Source: VRUE01 sp963753245 (lineage in GTDB: Bacteria > Actinomycetota > Thermoleophilia > Solirubrobacterales > 70-9). Taken from it: 64,000 nucleotides of DNA. Under the pieces are notes generated by a model, which searched no databases, was not told where the DNA came from, and saw nothing but the letters and a program-made list of their open reading frames with translations. The stretch lies in assembly GCA_963753245.1 (NCBI GenBank), contig CAVWBK010000003.1:1-64000 (forward strand), in the 5' to 3' direction. Position 1 is the stretch's first letter, and the number at the start of each line of letters is the position of its first letter. The translations under genes were made by a program, and so were the position numbers. This document shows positions 59,263 to 64,000 of the stretch, piece by piece.

Positions 59263-60801
59263 TCAGCCCGCAATCTTGATCGTCAACTTCGCGGTCCGCG
59301 CGCTCAGGTACTCGCCGATCGCCCCAACCAGCGCGCGGAAGGTCGAGCGATGGGCGACGGACACCCGAAACTCTGCGGTGCAGTCTTCATTGAGCTGAGC
59401 GCTGGCGAGCTTTCGCCCGCCGCGGTCGAGCTGGATCGTCTGGCCTTCGCGGCTCGGGCAGGGAGTGACCGTGGCCCTCAGCAGGGCGCGGGCGCCGGGT
59501 TTGACCTTGCGCGCGGAGCTGAGGATGATCTCGGTCTTGGTCGGAGCCTCGGTCTGCGAGGTTCGTTCGTAGGGCGGCGGTTCTCCCCTCGGCGGCGGTT
59601 CTTCGGACGCGCCGCACACCGCGGGGGTTGGGCCTTCGAGCCGCGAAATCTCACCGCTGCCCGAAACCGTGTAGATCCGCCCGCAGGAGTCTTCGCCAAA
59701 GGAGTTCAGGTTGGCGACTTCAAGCCCCTCGGAGCGGTCCCCGCCCGCCCGCCCGTTGCCGGTTGCGGGCAGCAGTAGCGAGCGGATCTCACCGACACAG
59801 AGATCGCCGTATACATAGCGGCCGTAGAGGTCGCCGAGGCTGCGGTCGCGGACCACGTAGCCGCCGATGATCGCGCAGCCGTGGGCAGCATCACCGCCGG
59901 GGTCATTGTGGGGGTAGTCGAAGACGGGATTGGTGAAGCTGCCGGTGGCGCAGCCTTCGCCGGGGAGGTCGTCGGCCGGCCCTTCGATGAAGCCCTCGCG
60001 GCAGTTCCAGCCGTAGTTGACGCCCTGGCCGCCGACTTCGCCGTTCGCCAGGCGGGGGGCGAAGTCGACCTCCTCGCGGGCGCTCTGGCCGACGTCGCCG
60101 ATCACCATGTCGCCCGTGCGGCGGTCGAAAGAGAAGCGGAACGGGTTGCGCAGGCCGTAGCTCCAGATGGTCGGAGTCGGGCTCGCTTCGCTGGGATTGA
60201 TCCGCAGCAGCTTGCCGAGCAGGCTGCCCAGGTTCTGGGAGTTGTGGAACTGGTCGTTGCCCCCGCCGCCGTCCCCCGTCGAGACGTAGAGGTAGCCGTC
60301 GGGCCCGAACTGCAGCTGCCCGCCGTTGTGGTTGTCGGCGTCGGAGTGCTCGATCGTCAGCAGCGGGCGCAGGCTGGAGAGTGGCGCCGTGTTTCCTTCG
60401 GCGGTCAGCTCGTCGACGTGGATCTCGCCGGTCGAGTTGTTTGTGAAGTCGACGTAGACTTGGCCGCTGGTGGCGAAATCCGGAGCGACCGCCAGCGACA
60501 TCAGCCCGCGCTCGCCGACGCAGCTGCCTTCGCAGTCGACCAGCGACGAGAGGTCGGCAAAGGTGCTGACCTGGCCGTGATCGACCAGCTCGATCGTGCC
60601 TTCGCGCTCGGTGACCAGCAGCATTTCGGGATCGGGCTCCGAGGTGATGTAGGTCGGCGATTCGAAGTTGCCGATTGGCTTGAGGCTCAGCGTGGCGGCC
60701 GGGGAGGCCGGCGCCTGCCCAAGCGTGATCAGCGTGGCGAGCGCGAGACCAGCTGACCCGCGAAGCGTCGCCCGCCCGAGGCTCGAGCCGAGGCCTGCCA
60801 A
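59263..60801 (-). CDS. exported PQQ-type glucose/sorbosone dehydrogenase-like protein
   Basis: 512 residues from TTG 60801. Signal peptide (GSAGLALATLITLGQAPASP) precedes a six-bladed GSDH-type propeller: GNFESPTYITSEPDPEMLLV, GERGLMSLAVAPDFATSGQV, NHNGGQLQFGPDGYLYVSTG with the family His, and WSYGLRNPFRFSFDRRTGDM. Residues about 405-512 are a separate C-terminal beta domain after a PPPRGEPPPYER linker (TKTEIILSSARKVKPGARAL). Family members oxidise sugars with PQQ, but many actinobacterial ones are uncharacterised. Its start lies 5 nt after the stop of the membrane protein gene on the same strand. Confidence 0.85.
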   Translation of the reverse strand: MAGLGSSLGRATLRGSAGLALATLITLGQAPASPAATLSLKPIGNFESPTYITSEPDPEMLLVTEREGTIELVDHGQVSTFADLSSLVDCEGSCVGERGLMSLAVAPDFATSGQVYVDFTNNSTGEIHVDELTAEGNTAPLSSLRPLLTIEHSDADNHNGGQLQFGPDGYLYVSTGDGGGGNDQFHNSQNLGSLLGKLLRINPSEASPTPTIWSYGLRNPFRFSFDRRTGDMVIGDVGQSAREEVDFAPRLANGEVGGQGVNYGWNCREGFIEGPADDLPGEGCATGSFTNPVFDYPHNDPGGDAAHGCAIIGGYVVRDRSLGDLYGRYVYGDLCVGEIRSLLLPATGNGRAGGDRSEGLEVANLNSFGEDSCGRIYTVSGSGEISRLEGPTPAVCGASEEPPPRGEPPPYERTSQTEAPTKTEIILSSARKVKPGARALLRATVTPCPSREGQTIQLDRGGRKLASAQLNEDCTAEFRVSVAHRSTFRALVGAIGEYLSARTAKLTIKIAG

Positions 60802-60806
60802 TACGG

Positions 60807-61334
60807 TCAGCCTGTCCGGATCCGCTGCAGGCCTCGAAGGCCGAAGCCGAGGCTGGCGCCAAGGAGAACGATCGCGGCGACCAGGCCGACCGCGCTTGTC
60901 GTCGAATAGCTGCTGCTGGCATCTGCGGTGGCTCCGGCTCTTGCCAGTGGGTGTGCGCCCGGTACGCTCCGCTCGAGGCTCTTGTGATGGGGGCCGTGGG
61001 CGTCTTGTGCGCCGCCTCGCGAGCCTCTTGGCGCGGGGGCGCTTGGCCCGCCGGGTCCGGCCACCCCTTCGCCGAACAGCGGCGCTGGCTCCACCGAGCC
61101 CCCCTTGCTCACCCCGCTTTTCCCCGCCCCTTCGTTTCGAGCCTGGGAGAGAGGCAGCGCGTACTCTTTGCCGGCCGGACTTTCGGGGTCAAAGTGGACC
61201 CCCCCGGCGATCGCGGGCCGAGGATATGCGGCCACGATGGCGAAGCCGACGGCGACCAGGAACGCGATCAGTACGATCCTCGCTCTGAGGTGTTGGGGGG
61301 AAACCGGCCCTCTGTTTGTGGTCGCGACGATCAT
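60807..61334 (-). CDS. exported single-anchor protein with overlapping divergent start
   Basis: 175 residues from ATG 61334: a signal helix (ARIVLIAFLVAVGFAIVAAY), a mature region HFDPESPAGKEYALPLSQAR, a Pro/Gly/Ala-rich linker and a C-terminal helix (VGLVAAIVLLGASLGFGLRG) with basic end. Such short proteins with a HFDPxSPAGKEYALPL start and C-terminal anchor are, as I recall, common in this lineage. Its ATG overlaps by 2 nt the ATG of the plus-strand glycoside hydrolase (CATG). It is followed closely by the sugar dehydrogenase gene. Confidence 0.7.
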   Translation of the reverse strand: MIVATTNRGPVSPQHLRARIVLIAFLVAVGFAIVAAYPRPAIAGGVHFDPESPAGKEYALPLSQARNEGAGKSGVSKGGSVEPAPLFGEGVAGPGGPSAPAPRGSRGGAQDAHGPHHKSLERSVPGAHPLARAGATADASSSYSTTSAVGLVAAIVLLGASLGFGLRGLQRIRTG

Positions 61335-62466
61335 GAATTCGAAGATCAAGACTCTACCCCCGCTCCGCGCCGGCCTAACCACGGCCCTGGCCGCCTTGGC
61401 ACTCGCTCTCGCATTCCTGTGTGCCGCTTCGGGGTCGGCCTCAGCGGCCCCTTCAACCCATAAGTTGATCTGGGGTCCATACGATTCGCAGGCGTTTGAA
61501 ACTTACGCCGATCTCGGCGCCGGGCTCTATGAGATCACGATCAACTGGTCGCGGATCGCACCGACCAAGCCGGAAAACCCGACCGACCCCAACGACCCCG
61601 CCTATATCTGGACCCCGGCGGTTGAAGAAGCAATCAAGAACGGCGAAAAGTACGGGATTCAGGTTGTGCTCGAGGTTTCCGGCGCCCCCGGCTGGGCCAA
61701 CGGCGGGCGTCCCTGGCGCTGGGCTCCAACCAACCCCCAGGACTACGCCAACTTCGTGGCCGCGGCCTCCAAGCGCTGGCCCCAAGTGCACTACTGGCAG
61801 ATATGGGGCGAGCCGGTGCGCCGAGAAAACTTCATGCCGCTGCCCAAGGAAGTCGAAGGCCTGAACCTCACCAAGGCCCAGTCGCGCGGTCCAGAAATCT
61901 ACGCCCAGATACTCGATGATTCATATGTAGCGCTAAAGGGGGTCAATCCGGCGAATATCGTGATCGGTGGCAATAGCTTCAGCGGCGGTGACATCCGGCC
62001 CCTGGCCTTCATCAAGGCCCTGCGCCTGCCCGACGGAAAGCCGCCGCGGATGGACATGTACGGCCACAACCCGTTCGGCTATCGAAAGCCGGACCTGAGC
62101 GAGGGGCCGATCAACCCGAAGAGCGGCGTCGCTGATTTCTGCGATCTGGACACGGTCGCCCAGTACATCGACAAATATCTCGCGCGAGATGGCAGGAATA
62201 AAAAGCTGCCCCTGTTCCTCTCGGAGTACTTCCTGCCGACCGACCATCCCAACTATGAATTCAACTACTGGGTCACGAGGAAGACGGCAGCGAACTGGCT
62301 GAGCGCCGCCTTCAAGATCGTCGACGAATGGCATCGGATCTACACCTTGGGTTGGTTCTCTCTCTATGACGATCCTCCCAATGGCAAGGGCACCGAGGTG
62401 AATCGCGGCCTGCTCACCTATAAAGGCGTGAAAAAGCCGGCCTACTACGCCTACAAACGCGGCTAG
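61333..62466 (+). CDS. exported glycoside hydrolase (clan GH-A TIM barrel)
   Basis: 377 residues from ATG 61333, which begins the signal peptide (LTTALAALALALAFLCAASG); a longer open frame upstream lacks this. A (beta/alpha)8 glycosidase pattern: LGAGLYEITINWSRIAPTKP, IQVVLEVSGAPGWANGGRPW, VHYWQIWGEPVRRENFMPL with acid/base Glu160 and KKLPLFLSEYFLP with nucleophile Glu298. The acid/base motif is WGEP, not the usual WNEP, which may mark a GH39- or GH5-like subfamily. It should hydrolyse a polysaccharide or glycoside outside the cell. Confidence 0.85.
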   Translation: MNSKIKTLPPLRAGLTTALAALALALAFLCAASGSASAAPSTHKLIWGPYDSQAFETYADLGAGLYEITINWSRIAPTKPENPTDPNDPAYIWTPAVEEAIKNGEKYGIQVVLEVSGAPGWANGGRPWRWAPTNPQDYANFVAAASKRWPQVHYWQIWGEPVRRENFMPLPKEVEGLNLTKAQSRGPEIYAQILDDSYVALKGVNPANIVIGGNSFSGGDIRPLAFIKALRLPDGKPPRMDMYGHNPFGYRKPDLSEGPINPKSGVADFCDLDTVAQYIDKYLARDGRNKKLPLFLSEYFLPTDHPNYEFNYWVTRKTAANWLSAAFKIVDEWHRIYTLGWFSLYDDPPNGKGTEVNRGLLTYKGVKKPAYYAYKRG

Positions 62467-62473
62467 CGCCCGG

Positions 62474-63430
62474 TCAGGCGTCAGGGCGGCGGCCGGACAC
62501 CGAGACCGCGACCTCGTGGCGGCGGATGTCGGCAAGGCCGGCCTCCCGGAACCAGCCCTCGACTTCGGGGTAGTCATGCTTCCACTGAAACCTCGGCGCG
62601 TACCAGTCGAATGTGTCCAGCACCCGCCACTCGGGGTCGGGGTGGCGGGAGACAGGCAGAATTGCCGAAAGCGGGCGACCTAGGCGCGTCCGGTAGAGGG
62701 CGCCGAGTGGACCGGCCGCCTTACAAAGTTGCAGCAGGCGTTCGTTACCCATCCTCGTAGTGATCGGCCGCAACAGGTCGGAGGCCAGGTAGCGCAGGCG
62801 CCGTTCGTTGGAGTAGACCCAGATCGCGATCCTCCCGCCCGGCTTGAGCAGCCGGGGCAGCTTTGAGAACGCTGAGCGAGTGTCCGGCGTGTGGTGGAGA
62901 GCGCCGAGCGAATAGATCAGGTCGAAGGAGCCGGGGCGGAATGGGAGGTCGAAGACATCGGCTTGAACAAAGGCGGCGTTGTCTCGCTCGCCGAGGTTGC
63001 CATGGGCGGCATCGACGGCGACGGAGAGGTCGACGCCGAGGACCTGGGCCCCGTAGGAGGCGGCGACCTCGGCGAAGCGCCCCATCCCACAGCCAACGTC
63101 CAGCACCGTCTTGCCGCGCAGGTTCTCGGGCGAGAACCCCGTCTTGGCGGCGAACGTCTCGCGCGACTCAGTCTGCTCTTCGGCGGGGCGGTCCAACTGC
63201 GTCTGCGCGAACCAATTCCACTCCCTGCCGAAGCTCTGGGCGTAGGAGTCCGACTGCACGAAACGGAGCACTCCTCGGACGCGGGGGGCGAGCAGCCGCT
63301 CGCCAGCATGGGCTCCCTCCAGGTCGAGGCGAAGCGTCTCCCCTGCGCCGGGATCGGCAAGCAGCACACCGAGCCAGGCCGGATCCGTCAGGGGAGTCTC
63401 CGTAGTCGGTGGCGCGTCGTTAGTCCCCAT
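62474..63430 (-). CDS. SAM-dependent methyltransferase (class I)
   Basis: 318 residues from ATG 63430. An N-terminal region of about 100 residues with QSFGREWNWFAQTQLD precedes the SAM fold: GKTVLDVGCGMGRFAEVAAS (motif I, about 107-124), VLGVDLSVAVDAA, FDLIYSLGALHHTPD (motif post-II) and LLKPGGRIAIWVYSNERRLR. The C-terminal part has DTFDWYAPRFQWKHDYPEVE. This layout is common in methyltransferases of surface-polysaccharide or sugar clusters. The adjacent epimerase gene supports that, but the substrate is unknown. Confidence 0.85.
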   Translation of the reverse strand: MGTNDAPPTTETPLTDPAWLGVLLADPGAGETLRLDLEGAHAGERLLAPRVRGVLRFVQSDSYAQSFGREWNWFAQTQLDRPAEEQTESRETFAAKTGFSPENLRGKTVLDVGCGMGRFAEVAASYGAQVLGVDLSVAVDAAHGNLGERDNAAFVQADVFDLPFRPGSFDLIYSLGALHHTPDTRSAFSKLPRLLKPGGRIAIWVYSNERRLRYLASDLLRPITTRMGNERLLQLCKAAGPLGALYRTRLGRPLSAILPVSRHPDPEWRVLDTFDWYAPRFQWKHDYPEVEGWFREAGLADIRRHEVAVSVSGRRPDA

Positions 63431-63471
63431 GCCCGCCGCGATTCTGACAGGTGCCGGATATCATCAGCATC

Positions 63472-64000
63472 GTGAAGGTGCTCGTCACGGGCGGCGCGGG
63501 ATTCATCGGCTCACATCTCGCGAGTCGGCTGCTCCACGATGGCCATCAGGTTCGGGTGGTCGACAACTTCTCTACCGGCCACCGGTCGAACCTCGCCCCG
63601 CTGAGGGACGCAGTCGAGGTGGTAGAGGGGGACATCCAGAGCTACGAGAGGGTTCACAATGCGGTCAAGGGCTGCGAGGTCGTCTTTCACGAGGCCGCCC
63701 TGCCGTCGGTTCCGCGCTCGATTCAGGACCCACTGACCAGCAACGCGGTGAACGTCATCGGCACGCTAAACATCCTGCTGGCATCGCGTGATAGCGGCGT
63801 GCGCCGGGTCGTGTTCGCGTCCTCCTCGTCGATCTACGGTTCCGACCCGACCCTTCCCAAGCAAGAGGACCGGGCGCCGAGGCCGATCGCCCCCTACGCA
63901 GTCGCCAAGCTGGCGAGTGAGGGCTACTGCCGGAGCTTCTCACAGGTCTACGCGCTGGAGACGGTGGCGCTGCGCTACTTCAACGTCTTCGGCCCCGGTC
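63472..64000 (+). CDS. NAD-dependent nucleotide-sugar epimerase/dehydratase, 3' end cut by window
   Basis: Open to the window end; 176 residues visible from GTG 63472. Extended short-chain dehydrogenase: GGAGFIGS (7-14) NAD site, VDNFSTGHRSNL, EGDIQSYERV, FASSSSIYGSDP with the catalytic Ser and PYAVAKLASEGYCRSF with Tyr142 and Lys146. LRYFNVFGPG is the usual later motif. This is the UDP-glucose/GlcNAc 4-epimerase group. Divergent from the methyltransferase; together they suggest a surface-glycan cluster beyond the window. Confidence 0.9.
   Translation, partial: MKVLVTGGAGFIGSHLASRLLHDGHQVRVVDNFSTGHRSNLAPLRDAVEVVEGDIQSYERVHNAVKGCEVVFHEAALPSVPRSIQDPLTSNAVNVIGTLNILLASRDSGVRRVVFASSSSIYGSDPTLPKQEDRAPRPIAPYAVAKLASEGYCRSFSQVYALETVALRYFNVFGPG

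Overview
This window looks like chromosome of a high-GC actinobacterium, most likely class Thermoleophilia (Solirubrobacterales-like). That is an inference from gene content. GTG and TTG starts are common, genes are often coupled by GTGA, TGATG or TTGA overlaps, and many exported proteins carry family signatures I associate with that group: the SYANVMATLAVFLVLGG leader at 48832, seven YVTN blades at 35369, InlB-type Cys-Gly repeats, and a C-terminal Lys-rich KCKKGF tail. No rRNA or housekeeping marker is present to confirm it.

Layout. 1-8140: a vapBC pair cut by the window edge, an MMPL exporter, a small exported protein, a decayed Z-prenyl diphosphate synthase coupled to a DUF2600 terpene-synthase-like gene, and two convergent toxin-antitoxin (TA) pairs. 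8341-25721: a conjugative type IV secretion module of the Tn916/pCW3 (Tcp) type. Its parts are a proline-rich membrane protein, TcpC, a VirB2-like pilin, a lipoprotein, TcpE, a VirB4-like ATPase, a VirB6-like protein, a small exported protein, an SLT-NlpC/P60 hydrolase and a coupling ATPase. It is interrupted by cargo: a RelE/Phd pair, an arylamine N-acetyltransferase remnant, a P450 with a frameshifted TetR gene, and a Phd/VapC pair next to an IS1634-like element with 23-bp perfect ends. The cargo nearest the coupling gene is flanked by a 134/131-bp direct repeat. No relaxase, integrase or oriT is visible.

26155-39650 is an accessory zone with much decay: an MNT-type TA remnant, tRNA-Thr(GGT) followed by a 24-bp perfect palindrome and a fitAB pair, remnants of IS3, IS1380 and IS256 transposases, broken arsR, CDF and CPA2 genes, and several exported repeat proteins. 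39651-53109 holds a solute-binding lipoprotein coupled to an intact CPA2 antiporter, more exported proteins, an esterase, a dienelactone hydrolase and a NodB deacetylase. 53162-64000 is more ordinary: cupins, an FAD oxidoreductase divergent from a MocR regulator, an acyl-CoA dehydrogenase, a sugar dehydrogenase, a glycoside hydrolase, a methyltransferase and a partial nucleotide-sugar epimerase.

Two themes stand out. First, a conjugation machine has repeatedly been invaded and rearranged, and its coupling gene seems to have been split and re-fused. Second, seven TA loci lie in the first 29 kb, five of them next to clear palindromes. Several genes are broken by single-base shifts, some in runs of six or seven G; reads are needed to separate real decay from consensus error.
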